From the NCBI GenBank assembly GCA_900547775.1, contig URHW01000001.1, forward strand, positions 310,001 to 374,000: a stretch of DNA of 64,000 nucleotides. The letters run 5' to 3'. Positions 1-9,409 of the stretch are shown here, piece after piece. The notes under the pieces were generated by a model. The model saw nothing but the letters and a program-made list of their open reading frames with translations. It searched no databases and had not been told where the DNA came from. Every line of letters starts with the position of its first letter. Position 1 is the first letter of the stretch. Origin of the DNA: an uncultured Mycoplasmatota bacterium (lineage in GTDB: Bacteria > Bacillota_I > Bacilli_A > RF39 > UBA660). The position numbers and the translations under genes are program-made.

Positions 1-816
1 TACTAGTTCTACTAGAGCATATCTGGCTGGGTTATTTAAATATTCTTCTTCACTCATTGTTTCTTTCAATTTTTCATAACATGCTTTTGCGGTTGCTAGT
101 GAATGGTTTCCATCACCCATGGCAAATAGTAATACTTCTTTATTATTAACGTCATATTTTTTAGCAAATACTTCTTTGTCAGCTAGTTCTTTTAAACCTT
201 TATCCACTTCATCCATTGTTTCTTCATTTAGTAAATATCCTTTAACGTGGCCACCATTTTTCATTAAATCAAAATCGTAAACTATATCATCTTCAGAAAC
301 TTTATTTTTTAAATTTTCGATTATTCGTTTTTTGTCATCATCAATAAGAATCATTATGTGAGGAAGTTCTAGTGGAGCATTTTCTCTGATTTTTACTCTT
401 GGTGGAATTCTTTCTATGACAGTTTTTTCAGTTGCTCTTATAGGTGTTTCTGCTCCTTTTTCATATGAATAGGCTTCTAGATCAACTACACCAATAAGTC
501 CTTCTCTGATTTTTCCATCACTTTGGGTTCTTTCTAAGTAAATCATGCTGTCTTTGTATTCGTTAAAGAAATCTTCATCTAGAAGTGCTTTCATGTTACT
601 ATTTATTTTAGCAATTCTTTCACTTACATTTTCATCTTCTAAATAAATTTCTGGAAGTGTTAACTTTAATGTTGATGGGGCATCACCAACTATTTTTTCT
701 ACGTCGTTCCAATATTCTGGTTCACTGGTATATTGGTCACATGCTACTACACTCCATTTTGTCATATCTGTATTTTTGGGCAGTAAAATATTTCCTCTTT
801 TGAAAGGTATGTTCAT
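1..816 (-). CDS. DUF1015 family protein, 3' end outside window
   Basis: The reading frame opens at an ATG at 816 and runs off the left edge without a stop, giving about 272 residues. An AGGAGA ribosome site lies just upstream. The N-terminus begins MNIPFKRGNILLPKN and is followed by VVACDQYTSEPEYW, and further on comes MGDGNHSLATAKACYE. These resemble the DUF1015 family, widespread proteins of unknown reaction, some of them annotated as SerC-associated. No signal peptide or membrane segment is visible. It is preceded by a good promoter at 836-864 and the downstream partner is unseen. The family call is from recognition of these motifs; no function can be deduced. Confidence 0.75.
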   Translation of the reverse strand, partial: MNIPFKRGNILLPKNTDMTKWSVVACDQYTSEPEYWNDVEKIVGDAPSTLKLTLPEIYLEDENVSERIAKINSNMKALLDEDFFNEYKDSMIYLERTQSDGKIREGLIGVVDLEAYSYEKGAETPIRATEKTVIERIPPRVKIRENAPLELPHIMILIDDDKKRIIENLKNKVSEDDIVYDFDLMKNGGHVKGYLLNEETMDEVDKGLKELADKEVFAKKYDVNNKEVLLFAMGDGNHSLATAKACYEKLKETMSEEEYLNNPARYALVELV

Positions 817-835
817 ATTATCATCTCCTAACTAG

Positions 836-864
836 ATTATATATTCCTGAATAAAAAAATGCAA
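836..864 (-). promoter_or_regulatory. promoter of the DUF1015 gene
   Basis: On the minus strand a TTGCAT -35 element (859-864) and a perfect TATAAT -10 (836-841) are separated by 17 bp, about 20 bp upstream of the ATG at 816. This is a standard vegetative sigma-A type promoter. Confidence 0.7.
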
Positions 865-865
865 C

Positions 866-3244
866 TTAATTGTTACATTCTTTCATTTTTTTATTTTCAT
901 ATTTATTTAGAAGTTTTATTACTATTTTATTCAGTTTATCGAATATGTAAAGTGAGCATATTAGAAGAACGCCAAATATTAAACCTATTTGAAAGTTAAT
1001 TGCTTTAATATTAAAGAAGTTAGATTGAAATATTGCACAGTACTCAAAGCCAGCAAGTAAGGTTATCCAAAGAGTGAATCTAAATGCATTAAATGGTTCA
1101 CATAATTTATATAGGAAGATAAAACCCGAGATTCCAGTTAAGAATACTACTAAACTTGAGACAACATCTTCCGGCAAATTAAATGCATATTTGAACATTT
1201 CAACAATGATGACATTGAATACTACCGTTAGTGCTGCTGGAACACTTTTACCAATAACTTTTACTAAGAAATTTCCTTTGACAATATCTGTGTTTGGTTC
1301 TAGTGCTAAGATAAATGATGGTATTCCAATAGTAAATGTTGTAATTAATGTAAGCTGGATTGGTATAAAGAAATATTTGCTTCCTAAAATGATACATAGT
1401 AAGACTAAAAGGATTGTGAAGATTGTTTTTACTAATAATAAAGAAGCACTTCTTTCGATGTTATTAATAGTTCTTCTTCCTTCGGCAACTATGTGAGGAA
1501 TACTACTGAAGTCAGAGTTTAATAAGACTAACTGACTTACGTTTCTAGCACCATCAGTACCACTTGCCATTGCGATTGAACAGTCTGCTTCTTTTAAGGC
1601 TAAAACATCATTTATTCCATCACCAGTCATAGCAACTGTTTTACCATTCTCTTTTAAGGCTTTAATAATTTGCTTTTTTTGTTTTGGAGTTACTCTACCG
1701 AATATATTATAGTTAAGTGCTGCTTCTTTGATAGTTTCGTCATTTAATGTTGTTGCGTCTATACCTTTGATGTTTTTGATGCCGGCTTCTTCGGCAATGG
1801 ACATAACAGTATTGTAATTATCACCAGAGATTACTTTTACTTCTACTCCCTCTCTTTCAAAAAATTCTAAAGTGTCTTTGGCATCTTTTCTAACAACGTC
1901 TTTGATTAGGATATATGCTAGTTTTTCTAGTTGCTTGGGATGCTCTGTTACTTTTTCATTTGATTTTGCTAGAAGTAAAACACGATATTTTTTTTGGTAA
2001 TTTTCAATTTTGGATTTTTCATTCTTATATACATCTTTTAAGATGAAGTCTGGAGCGCCTAAATAATATGCATTTTCATTTTCAAAAGAGACTGCAGAAA
2101 ATTTTCTTTCGGATGAAAAAGGAATTGTTTCTTTTACTTTCCATGATGTTTGATTTAACGTAAAAGAATCTTTTAAAGCAGTGAACGTAGCACTATGATC
2201 TACTGCACTTGCACAGATTTCTCCGAGAATTTTATCAATTTCTTTTTTATTATGTCCCTTTTCTATTATTGTGTCATATACTTTCATTTTACCTTCAGTT
2301 ATAGTTCCTGTTTTATCTAAGCATATAACGTTTACTCTGGCAAGAGTTTCAATACAATAAAGTTGCTGAACAAGGACTTTATATTTTGATAGTCTTATAA
2401 TACTTACTGCCATTACTGAACTCGTTAGTAAAATTAAACCTTCAGGAATCATACCGATTAAAGCGGCAACTGTGGCGATTACTGAATCATAAATACTGCT
2501 GGTAATTACTATTTGATTTGCAAAAAATAGAATTCCGATGGGAATAATTAGAATTGATAATATTTTAAGTAATTGGTTAAATGAACCCATTATGATTGAA
2601 TTTGCTTTTTTGTTATATTTGGCTTCTTTAGATATTTTGGCTATATAGCAATCCTTACCAACTTTATTTACTTTTGCATAACATGAGCCACTTACAATGA
2701 AACTTCCAGATAGAAGTTCTGCACTAGTGTCTTTATAAATCGGATCTACTTCTCCAGTAAGAAGGGATTCATTTACTTCAACTTTGCCATTTAGGACTAT
2801 GCAATCTGTTGGAACTTCATTTCCTATTTCTAAATATATAATATCGTCTAAAACTATTTCTTCATTTGAGATTAGTTTTTTACGAGAGTTTCTTATAACA
2901 GTTGTTTTGGTTGATGCTAAAAATGATAGTTTGTCGATTATTTTTTTAGATGTTATTTCTTGAAATGTGCTAATTATGGTATTACAAATAATAGTTCCCA
3001 TGAATAAACAATTTTTTAGTGAATAAAGGAATCTGTTATAAATTAACCCGGTTATTATTATTGCTGCGCCTAGAAAAATATTTAGAAAGTTGAAATAAGT
3101 GAAAACATTACTATAAATGATTTGCTTGATTGTTTTAGTTTGAGGTTGCTCATTAATATTTGTTAGGTTTTCCGCTATTCTTTGATTAACTTGCTCACTT
3201 GTTAAACCTTCGTCATATTTAGGGTTAAATCTTTTTATTTCCAT
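866..3244 (-). CDS. P-type cation-transporting ATPase, CtpE-like
   Basis: This 792-residue integral membrane pump couples ATP hydrolysis to cation movement. Visible motifs are the actuator TGE near residue 165, an IPEGL motif in the fourth membrane helix near 267, the phosphorylation site DKTGT near 310 and the hinge motif GDGIND in the P domain. Further hydrophobic helices occupy the last 170 residues. The N-terminus and IPEGL pattern resemble CtpE and streptococcal Exp7-type pumps; CtpE has been linked to calcium uptake, but the ion here is not shown. The ATG at 3244 is chosen because GGAAAG lies 8 nt upstream, whereas the GTG/ATG codons at 3253 and 3250 are too close to it. An extended -10 (TGTTATAAT, centred near 3268) lies just upstream. 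Confidence 0.88.
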   Translation of the reverse strand: MEIKRFNPKYDEGLTSEQVNQRIAENLTNINEQPQTKTIKQIIYSNVFTYFNFLNIFLGAAIIITGLIYNRFLYSLKNCLFMGTIICNTIISTFQEITSKKIIDKLSFLASTKTTVIRNSRKKLISNEEIVLDDIIYLEIGNEVPTDCIVLNGKVEVNESLLTGEVDPIYKDTSAELLSGSFIVSGSCYAKVNKVGKDCYIAKISKEAKYNKKANSIIMGSFNQLLKILSILIIPIGILFFANQIVITSSIYDSVIATVAALIGMIPEGLILLTSSVMAVSIIRLSKYKVLVQQLYCIETLARVNVICLDKTGTITEGKMKVYDTIIEKGHNKKEIDKILGEICASAVDHSATFTALKDSFTLNQTSWKVKETIPFSSERKFSAVSFENENAYYLGAPDFILKDVYKNEKSKIENYQKKYRVLLLAKSNEKVTEHPKQLEKLAYILIKDVVRKDAKDTLEFFEREGVEVKVISGDNYNTVMSIAEEAGIKNIKGIDATTLNDETIKEAALNYNIFGRVTPKQKKQIIKALKENGKTVAMTGDGINDVLALKEADCSIAMASGTDGARNVSQLVLLNSDFSSIPHIVAEGRRTINNIERSASLLLVKTIFTILLVLLCIILGSKYFFIPIQLTLITTFTIGIPSFILALEPNTDIVKGNFLVKVIGKSVPAALTVVFNVIIVEMFKYAFNLPEDVVSSLVVFLTGISGFIFLYKLCEPFNAFRFTLWITLLAGFEYCAIFQSNFFNIKAINFQIGLIFGVLLICSLYIFDKLNKIVIKLLNKYENKKMKECNN

Positions 3245-3314
3245 AGGCATCACTTTCCAATTTTATTATAACACGTTATATTTTTTGTATAAATTTTTAA
3301 GATATTAACGTAAG

Positions 3315-3338
3315 AAAAAAGTGTCAAGAAAATGACAC
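3315..3338 (-). terminator. intrinsic terminator after tag
   Basis: On the minus strand the stem GTGTCA / TGACAC with a 6-nt loop (3321-3338) is followed by six T. It lies directly after the stop of the glycosylase gene. Confidence 0.8.
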
Positions 3339-3343
3339 ATTAT

Positions 3344-3883
3344 TTATTTTTTATGAAGAAAGCATTCTGTTTCGTGTGAGTTTATTATGCCGATTGCTTG
3401 AAGATAGGAATATATAATTGTTGAACCAGTAAATTTCATACCTCGTTTTATCAAATCTTTTGATATGGAGTCAGAAAGTTGAGATGTTGTAAGACTAGTT
3501 TCATATATTGGGTATTCATGTATGAACGATAGTAAATATTTGGAAAAAGAGCCATATTCTTTTTGAATTTCTTTAAATATTGCGGAATTATTAATGCTTG
3601 CATTTATTTTAAGTTTGTTTCTGATAATACCTTTGTTGTTATAGAGTTCTTCTTTTTTGACATCATCATATTTAATAATTTTGTCTATGGCAAAGTTGTC
3701 ATATGCTCTTTTAAAGTTTTCTCTTTTATTTAAAATACATTCCCAAGAAAGACCGGCTTGGAACATTTCTAAGATTAGCATTTCAAAAAGATAATTGTCA
3801 TCTAAGTTAAGTACGCCCCACTCTTTGTCATGATATTCTACATATAATGGGTTTTTTAAATTACACCATAAGCATCTTTTCAT
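3344..3883 (-). CDS. tag: DNA-3-methyladenine glycosylase I
   Basis: This 179-residue base-excision repair enzyme removes 3-methyladenine from alkylated DNA. The protein starts MKRCLWC and has EYHDKEWG, then EMFQAGLSWECIL, the signature of the Tag family, and ends with HETECF. The N-terminal Cys and His plus this C-terminal His and Cys match the zinc ligands known for Tag. The ATG at 3883 is preferred over an in-frame ATG at 3934, because AAAGGA lies 8 nt before it and the family normally begins MKRC. It is convergent with nothing and ends in its own terminator. Confidence 0.92.
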   Translation of the reverse strand: MKRCLWCNLKNPLYVEYHDKEWGVLNLDDNYLFEMLILEMFQAGLSWECILNKRENFKRAYDNFAIDKIIKYDDVKKEELYNNKGIIRNKLKINASINNSAIFKEIQKEYGSFSKYLLSFIHEYPIYETSLTTSQLSDSISKDLIKRGMKFTGSTIIYSYLQAIGIINSHETECFLHKK

Positions 3884-3949
3884 AGTTTTATTCCTTTCTT
3901 TGGCAATGTCATTATAGGTTACGAATTTTTCCATATGGAATGTTACTTC

Positions 3950-4796
3950 TTATTTTTTTATTAGGGTGATTCCAATCACGATTAGAAGGCTTACTAAAAG
4001 TTTTCTTTTTAAACTTTTCTTGTCTTTGTCTATAAAGAATTCATATATAGAATTCGTTACCATTGATAACGTTAAAAGCGGTGCGACAATGGATATGTTT
4101 CCATATTCGTAAGCTTTAACAGATGAGATAAGCATAATGGCCCATGAGAAACTTACTAGCATAAATTTCTTTTTGTCATATAATTTGAATTCTTGTTTTA
4201 AGTCGTCTATAGAAATTCTACTTACAAGTTTTATGATTAGAGATGGGATCAAAACAGTTATGACAGTATATAATCCAATGTTGAAATTCTCTGAAATATT
4301 AACATTTATAAACATAACGATTGCAAAAAGAAAGTTTGAGATTATGCACATGATAAAGTATTTGTTAAGTTCTAGTTTTCCTTTTTTATTTGTGGATAAT
4401 AGAATATTTGCTAGGAGTATGAGAATTATACCGGCAACTTTAGTTAAGATAATATTTTCTTTTAAAAATACAAAACCAAATATTACCAGGAACACTGTGG
4501 ATAATTGTTTAAGCATACTGAATGTTGAAGGAGCAAGGCCGTATCTTGCTTCGATATTTAATCTATCTGTTGCTGCATAAATAATGGTTACTAGACCTAG
4601 AGTTAGAAGTACTTGAGGATTTAATGAAAATTTGTATGTAAAAAGTGGAGATAACATTAGGGCGAATAGTGCAGTAAATACTTCTAATAGAATTGTTAAC
4701 TGAAGCGTTTTTCATGCTCCTATTTGTTTCTTTAAAGCATTGAGCAAATATTAAAGAAAATATTAAGTATATAATAACCCATTTTATATATTCCAT
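3950..4796 (-). pseudogene. EamA/DMT-family transporter, frameshifted
   Basis: Two overlapping frames together make one drug/metabolite transporter of about 280 residues with roughly ten membrane helices. The first frame starts at 4796 (MEYIKWVII) and covers one helix. After MKN it would stop near 4563. The second frame carries LTILLEVFTALFALMLSPLF and everything downstream to the stop at 3950. The switch falls at a run of five A on the coding strand (T run 4708-4712). Removing one A gives MKTLQLTILLEV and restores the expected EamA sequence. This may be a true mutation, a sequencing error, or a slippage site. The start codon lies 2 nt after the stop of the upstream zincin gene, which implies translational coupling. 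Substrate unknown. Confidence 0.75.
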
Positions 4797-4798
4797 TT

Positions 4799-5563
4799 TT
4801 ATTTTTCCATTTCTTTAAAATTTAGATTTTTTAAATATTCGTAGCCAGTTGTTATTTTATCTTCAACGTTAGTGCTGGAATTGTAGATTTTTTTTAATTC
4901 TTCCATTACGAACTTACCATTCTTTTGTAATTTATAAAATTCAGGATATGATTTTTCTGTAAAATCAAATATTGCTTGGAAATCTGTATTATTTAAAATT
5001 GGGTCAGTTACCATTTCACTATATTGCCATGCTAGGTATGGGCTTTCGTATTCCGCTTTAGGAATTTCTGGATAAAGTGTTTTCCACTTAGTAAACCATA
5101 AAAAATGTAGTGTTTCATGAGCACAGACTTCTGTTAGTTTTTCTTCATTTAAATGTGGATTAATATAAAATGTGGAGTTATCTATATCTCTAGGAAAAAA
5201 TGGCAACATACCAACATAACAAGTTATTTCATTTATATTTATAGGCCAATTTATGTTAAGATAGTCTGCTAATTTTTTAAAATAAGTGTCATTGTATTTG
5301 TTCCAAATAGCACTATATTTTTTACAAGCTTCTCTAATATTTTGTGAATTACTTGTGTAATAGTTCGTGATTATAGCACTAATTTTTGTGGATATCTCTT
5401 CTTTTGAAATATTTTTGTGGATATCATGAAGTTCTGGGAAATATTCACATAATAAATTGTGGATTTCTGACTTTTCGCCTTCTCCAAAGTAAAAGTTTTG
5501 AATTATTTTGATATTTTCTTCTAGAGTTATTGGTTTAAATATAATTTTGGGATTTGTTTGCAT
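4799..5563 (-). CDS. putative zincin-type metallopeptidase
   Basis: This is a 254-residue soluble protein with no signal peptide. It contains HETLH at 149-153, a fit to the HExxH zinc-binding helix, followed about 30 residues later by SEMVTD (Glu183), which could be the third ligand of a gluzincin. The rest is acidic and helical and I recognise no named family. The start is firm: AAAGGAGG lies 5 nt upstream of the ATG. It is followed directly by the transporter pseudogene, so the two were probably an operon. Metallopeptidase activity is inferred from the motif alone. Confidence 0.6.
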   Translation of the reverse strand: MQTNPKIIFKPITLEENIKIIQNFYFGEGEKSEIHNLLCEYFPELHDIHKNISKEEISTKISAIITNYYTSNSQNIREACKKYSAIWNKYNDTYFKKLADYLNINWPININEITCYVGMLPFFPRDIDNSTFYINPHLNEEKLTEVCAHETLHFLWFTKWKTLYPEIPKAEYESPYLAWQYSEMVTDPILNNTDFQAIFDFTEKSYPEFYKLQKNGKFVMEELKKIYNSSTNVEDKITTGYEYLKNLNFKEMEK

Positions 5564-5694
5564 TTATACCTCCTTTTCTAAATAGTTTTATTTAATTTAT
5601 CGTAATTATTATACTATTTTTTCCATTATTAAACAATTGATTTTTTGAACTAGTATCTCGTCTATAATTATTTTTCTTCTATTAATTATTGGCA

Positions 5695-5723
5695 AATTAA
5701 AAAGCTGGCGTGAATACCAACTT
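5695..5723 (-). terminator. terminator after secA
   Basis: On the minus strand AAGTTGG and CCAGCTT (5702-5723) pair around an 8-nt loop with one G-U pair, followed by a T-rich stretch. It lies about 50 bp beyond the secA stop. Confidence 0.6.
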
Positions 5724-5771
5724 TATATTGTTTGCATAAATGTCTGCATAAAAATTTTGCTATTTTATATG

Positions 5772-8270
5772 TTATTTACCACAACAGTTTTTGTACTTTT
5801 TGCCACTTCCACATGGACATGGGTCATTACGGCCTATTTTCTTTTTTTCGTTAACTTTTGGTGTACTTTTTAAAGTTTCTTTGCCGTCATTAGTTTGTCC
5901 TTGAGGTGCTTTTCTAGGTGCAATCGTTTGTTTTATTTCAACTCTCATTAGAAGGTTTGTAATGTTAGCGTCAATGTTATCTAACATTTTTTCGAATATT
6001 TCATAACCTTCTAAAGCGTATGCTTGAAGTGGGTTTACTTGAGCATATCCTCTTAAACCAATACCTTCTCTTAAATGTTCCATTGAGTTGATGTGTTCAA
6101 TCCATGCATCGTCGATCACTTTTAAATTTATAAATCTTTCAAAGTTATTTGTTACTTCTTCTGGGATTTCTTCTAATTTTTCTTCAAATTCTTTTACTAG
6201 TTTATCACCAATAATATCGCTTACTTCTGTTTCTTTTTTGTTTTTGATTTCGTCTAGTTCGATTGTTTCTTTTCTTAAGTAAGCATTGTTGAAATGATCT
6301 TTGATTGCATCTAGATCTGCTTCAGTTAAGTATCCTTCTGGAGCAATGTGACTGTCTACAAATTCGTCTGCATAGTCTCTTAAAGTGTCTTCTGAGATTG
6401 TAGTCATGTTTTCAGCATCAAGAATTTCATTACGTTTTTTATAAACTATTTTTCTTTGCTCAGATACGATATTGTCGTAGTCTAGCAAACTCTTACGCAT
6501 ATCGTAGTTGTTGCCTTCTACTTTCTTTTGTGCTGATTCAATGCTCTTACTAAACATTTTTGATCTAATAGGCATTGTTTCATCATATCCTAGGTTTTGA
6601 ATCATTGTTTTAATTCTATCTGTTCCGAATCTTCTCATAAGTTCGTCTTCAAATGATATGAAGAACTGTGAATATCCTGGGTCTCCTTGACGACCAGCAC
6701 GACCTCTTAACTGATTATCGATACGTCTTGATTCGTGTCTTTCAGTTCCGATTACACATAGTCCGCCAAGTTCTTTAACGCCTTCTCCTAGTTTAATATC
6801 GGTTCCACGACCTGCCATGTTTGTAGCGATTGTAATTGCGCCTTTTTGACCGGCGTTTGCGATGATTTCTGCTTCTCTAGCATGGTTTTTAGCGTTTAAT
6901 ACTTCATGGGGTAGATGTTCTTTTTGAAGTAGTTTACTTAGGTGTTCGTTTGATTCAACTGAGATAGTACCAACTAAGATTGGTTGTCCTTTAGCGTGAA
7001 CTTCTTTAATAAAGTTTACGATTGCATTATATTTACCTTTTTCAGTTGCAAACATTAAGTCGGCCATATCTTCTCTTATACATGGTTTATTTGTTGGTAT
7101 TTCAATAACGTACATATTGTAGATGTCACGGAATTCTTCTTCTTCAGTTTTTGCAGTACCAGTCATACCTGAAATTTTATTGTACATTCTAAATAAGTTT
7201 TGGAATGTGATTGTTGCTAAAGTTTTTGTTTCTTCGTTGATTTTTACGCCTTCTTTGGCTTCAATTGCTTGATGTAAGCCTTCACTAAATTGTCTTCCTT
7301 GCATTAAACGGCCAGTGAACTGATCAACGATTAGGATTGCACCATCGTGAACTACATAGTCTACATCAATTTTCATACCATAGTTTGCTTTAAGCGCTTG
7401 GTTTATGTGGTGTACTAAAGCAGTATTTTCTGCGTCATATAGATTATCTAGTTTGAAGTATTTTTCAATTTTTTTACTTCCGGATTCAGTAAGCATTACT
7501 GTTTTTGTTTTTTCGTCAACAGTGAAGTCTTCTTCTTCATTTAGTTTTTTAACTGCACTATCAGCTTCTGTATATAGGTTTGCAGCATTGAACTTACCAC
7601 CAGAAATGATAAGTGGAGTTCTTGCTTCATCGATTAGGATTGAGTCGATTTCATCGATGATACAATAATTAAGACCTCTTTGCGTTCTGTCTTCTTTACG
7701 CTGTACCATATTATCTCTTAAATAATCGAAACCGATTTCATTGTTTGTTGAGTATGTTATGTCGCAGTTATAGATTTCTCTTTTTTGCTCTGGACTAAGT
7801 TCTCTTAGGTTTACGCCTACAGTTAGTCCTAGGAATTCAAAGATTGGTCCCATCCACTCGGCATTACGAGCACTTAAGTATTCATTTACTGTTACTACGT
7901 GTACACCTTCGCCAGTCAAGGCATTTAGGTATGCAGGTAAAATTGTAGTTAAGGTTTTACCTTCACCAGTTTTCATTTCAGCAATGTTACCATAATGAAT
8001 AGCAAGGCCACCTAGTAATTGGACTCTGTATGGTTTTTCACCTATTTTACGATATGCGGCTTCTCTTGCAGTAGCAAAAGCATCAACAAGAATGTCATCT
8101 AATGTTTTGCCATTTTTTAATGCTTCTTTAAATTCGGCAGTTTTTCCTTTTAATTCTTCGTCTGACATTTTTGAATATTCTTCGTCTAGACTTTCAATTT
8201 TGTCAGCAATTTTATTGAATCTTCTTAATTCTTTATATTCAGTATCTACAAGTTTTTTTAGTAAACTCAT
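5772..8270 (-). CDS. secA: preprotein translocase ATPase SecA
   Basis: This 832-residue motor drives secreted proteins through SecYEG. Walker A (TGEGKT near 100), the DEID box of the DEAD motor near 205, and the helicase-type second motor with GRGTDI and QLRGRAGRQGD are all present. The last 23 residues form the zinc-binding SEC-C motif (CPCGSGKKYKNCC) used to contact SecB or ribosomes. The length is typical of Firmicutes. A GAGGGTGA site precedes the ATG. It follows hpf as in Bacillus, but no prfB gene follows it here. Confidence 0.98.
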   Translation of the reverse strand: MSLLKKLVDTEYKELRRFNKIADKIESLDEEYSKMSDEELKGKTAEFKEALKNGKTLDDILVDAFATAREAAYRKIGEKPYRVQLLGGLAIHYGNIAEMKTGEGKTLTTILPAYLNALTGEGVHVVTVNEYLSARNAEWMGPIFEFLGLTVGVNLRELSPEQKREIYNCDITYSTNNEIGFDYLRDNMVQRKEDRTQRGLNYCIIDEIDSILIDEARTPLIISGGKFNAANLYTEADSAVKKLNEEEDFTVDEKTKTVMLTESGSKKIEKYFKLDNLYDAENTALVHHINQALKANYGMKIDVDYVVHDGAILIVDQFTGRLMQGRQFSEGLHQAIEAKEGVKINEETKTLATITFQNLFRMYNKISGMTGTAKTEEEEFRDIYNMYVIEIPTNKPCIREDMADLMFATEKGKYNAIVNFIKEVHAKGQPILVGTISVESNEHLSKLLQKEHLPHEVLNAKNHAREAEIIANAGQKGAITIATNMAGRGTDIKLGEGVKELGGLCVIGTERHESRRIDNQLRGRAGRQGDPGYSQFFISFEDELMRRFGTDRIKTMIQNLGYDETMPIRSKMFSKSIESAQKKVEGNNYDMRKSLLDYDNIVSEQRKIVYKKRNEILDAENMTTISEDTLRDYADEFVDSHIAPEGYLTEADLDAIKDHFNNAYLRKETIELDEIKNKKETEVSDIIGDKLVKEFEEKLEEIPEEVTNNFERFINLKVIDDAWIEHINSMEHLREGIGLRGYAQVNPLQAYALEGYEIFEKMLDNIDANITNLLMRVEIKQTIAPRKAPQGQTNDGKETLKSTPKVNEKKKIGRNDPCPCGSGKKYKNCCGK

Positions 8271-8322
8271 AATATCACCCTCTCAAGTGATTATTATATC
8301 AAAAAAAAAGGACTTTTACATC

Positions 8323-8853
8323 CTATTTTGTATTAATTATACCGTAGTTGCCATCTTTTCTTCTATAAAGAACAGAAATGCACTCTTCATCTATATTATT
8401 AAATACGTAAAAATCATGTCCTAGAAGTTCCATTTGAAGGATTGCTTCTTCTTCATCCATTGGTTTTACATCAATTTTTTTTCTTTTTACTATTTTATCT
8501 TCATTTTCCTCTTCAGTTACTTCAAAATCAAAGATAAAGTCAGGGACTACTTCTTTTTTATATTTTGCTTTTAATCTAGTTTTATTTTTTCTTATTTGTC
8601 TTTCTAGTTTATCAGTTACTAGGTCAATTGCTGCATATAAGTCTTTGTTTTTTTCTTCTGCACGAAGTGTAAATTTTGTTGTAGGAATGGTGACTTCGAT
8701 AATTTCTTCGTTATCCTTCACTTTTATTAAAGCAGTTGCTTTAATGCTATCTGGTGCGTCAAAATATTTGTTTAGTCTTCCTAGCTTTTCCTCAATATAA
8801 TTTTTGATTGAATCAGTTACTTTAATTTTTTCTCCACGAATTAAAAATTCCAT
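8323..8853 (-). CDS. hpf: ribosome hibernation promoting factor, long form
   Basis: This 176-residue protein dimerises and stores 70S ribosomes as inactive 100S particles. Residues 1-100 form the ribosome-binding domain (MEFLIRGEKIKVTDSIKNYI), then comes a charged linker, and the last 55 residues (EAILQMELLGHDFYVFNN) are the dimerisation domain found only in long HPF. The ATG at 8853 is chosen because GGAGG lies 6 nt upstream. The earlier in-frame ATG at 8859 directly abuts that site. It is immediately upstream of secA, the same order as in Bacillus. Confidence 0.95.
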   Translation of the reverse strand: MEFLIRGEKIKVTDSIKNYIEEKLGRLNKYFDAPDSIKATALIKVKDNEEIIEVTIPTTKFTLRAEEKNKDLYAAIDLVTDKLERQIRKNKTRLKAKYKKEVVPDFIFDFEVTEEENEDKIVKRKKIDVKPMDEEEAILQMELLGHDFYVFNNIDEECISVLYRRKDGNYGIINTK

Positions 8854-8891
8854 ATTCATCCTCCTATAGTGATTATAGCATAAAAAAAAAG

Positions 8892-8912
8892 AAAAAACTA
8901 CAAGATTGTAGT
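8892..8912 (-). terminator. terminator after the cold-shock gene
   Basis: ACTACAA / TTGTAGT form a 7-bp stem with a 2-nt apex (8897-8912 on the minus strand), followed by T-rich sequence. The hairpin overlaps the last codons of the cold-shock gene. Confidence 0.65.
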
Positions 8913-9140
8913 AGTTAAAGTGACAGTAGACACTTCGTTTGCTTGTAGTCCTTTTGCTGTTTCAATAAGTTTAAAATCAACAATGTCGCCCTCATTTAAT
9001 GTTTTATAGCCATCTTTAAGTATCGCAGAATAATGAACAAATATATCTTCTAAATCTCCGCATTCGATAAAGCCATATCCCTTTTCGTTGTTAAACCATT
9101 TTACGGTACCTCTCACGCTAAACACCTTCCTTCTGAACAT
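8898..9140 (-). CDS. cold-shock domain protein
   Basis: This is a single cold-shock domain of about 80 residues that binds single-stranded nucleic acid and acts as an RNA chaperone. RNP1 (KGYGFI) and RNP2 (IFVHYSA) are intact after GTVKWFN. Two starts are possible. The ATG at 9140 has GGGAAG 7 nt upstream and adds MFRRKVFS. The GTG at 9116 has AAGGAAGG 8 nt upstream and would give the canonical MRGTVKWFN. I list the ATG. The 230 bp upstream are non-coding and could hold a cold-responsive leader, although I see no recognisable RNA structure. Confidence 0.9.
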   Translation of the reverse strand: MFRRKVFSVRGTVKWFNNEKGYGFIECGDLEDIFVHYSAILKDGYKTLNEGDIVDFKLIETAKGLQANEVSTVTLTTTIL

Positions 9141-9409
9141 ATTTTTACTTCCCTTCTTTGTGCACAAGATTATCACTTAAAGATTGCTAGGAAGCTTTTT
9201 CCGGCATCTTTTGCATGACATGTATATTTTAACAAATTATAATTCCAGACTTTTATAAATTGTTTAAAATGTGGTTTTTTGGGTATTAATTAAATATTTT
9301 GGCATTTTTAAATTATAATTTTTATATTTTGAACATTTTTTTAGCCTTTTGAGTCCAACTGTTAAAATTTGTTGTTTTATTCTGTTATGATGATAGCGGA
9401 AGTGAAGAA

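Noticed and set aside
1074..1496. plus-strand ORF within the P-type ATPase
   Set aside because: Shadow frame antisense to a well-supported gene, no ribosome site. Similar antisense frames elsewhere were dropped on the same grounds.
8281..8322. terminator between hpf and secA
   Set aside because: The stem AGGA/TCCT is only 4 bp, and hpf-secA are usually co-transcribed.
9359..9387. CTGTTA pair upstream of agrB as an AgrA (LytTR) site
   Set aside because: The repeats at 9359 and 9382 are 23 bp apart, off the usual 21-22 bp for LytTR pairs, and the second overlaps the only plausible -10. Too weak to claim.
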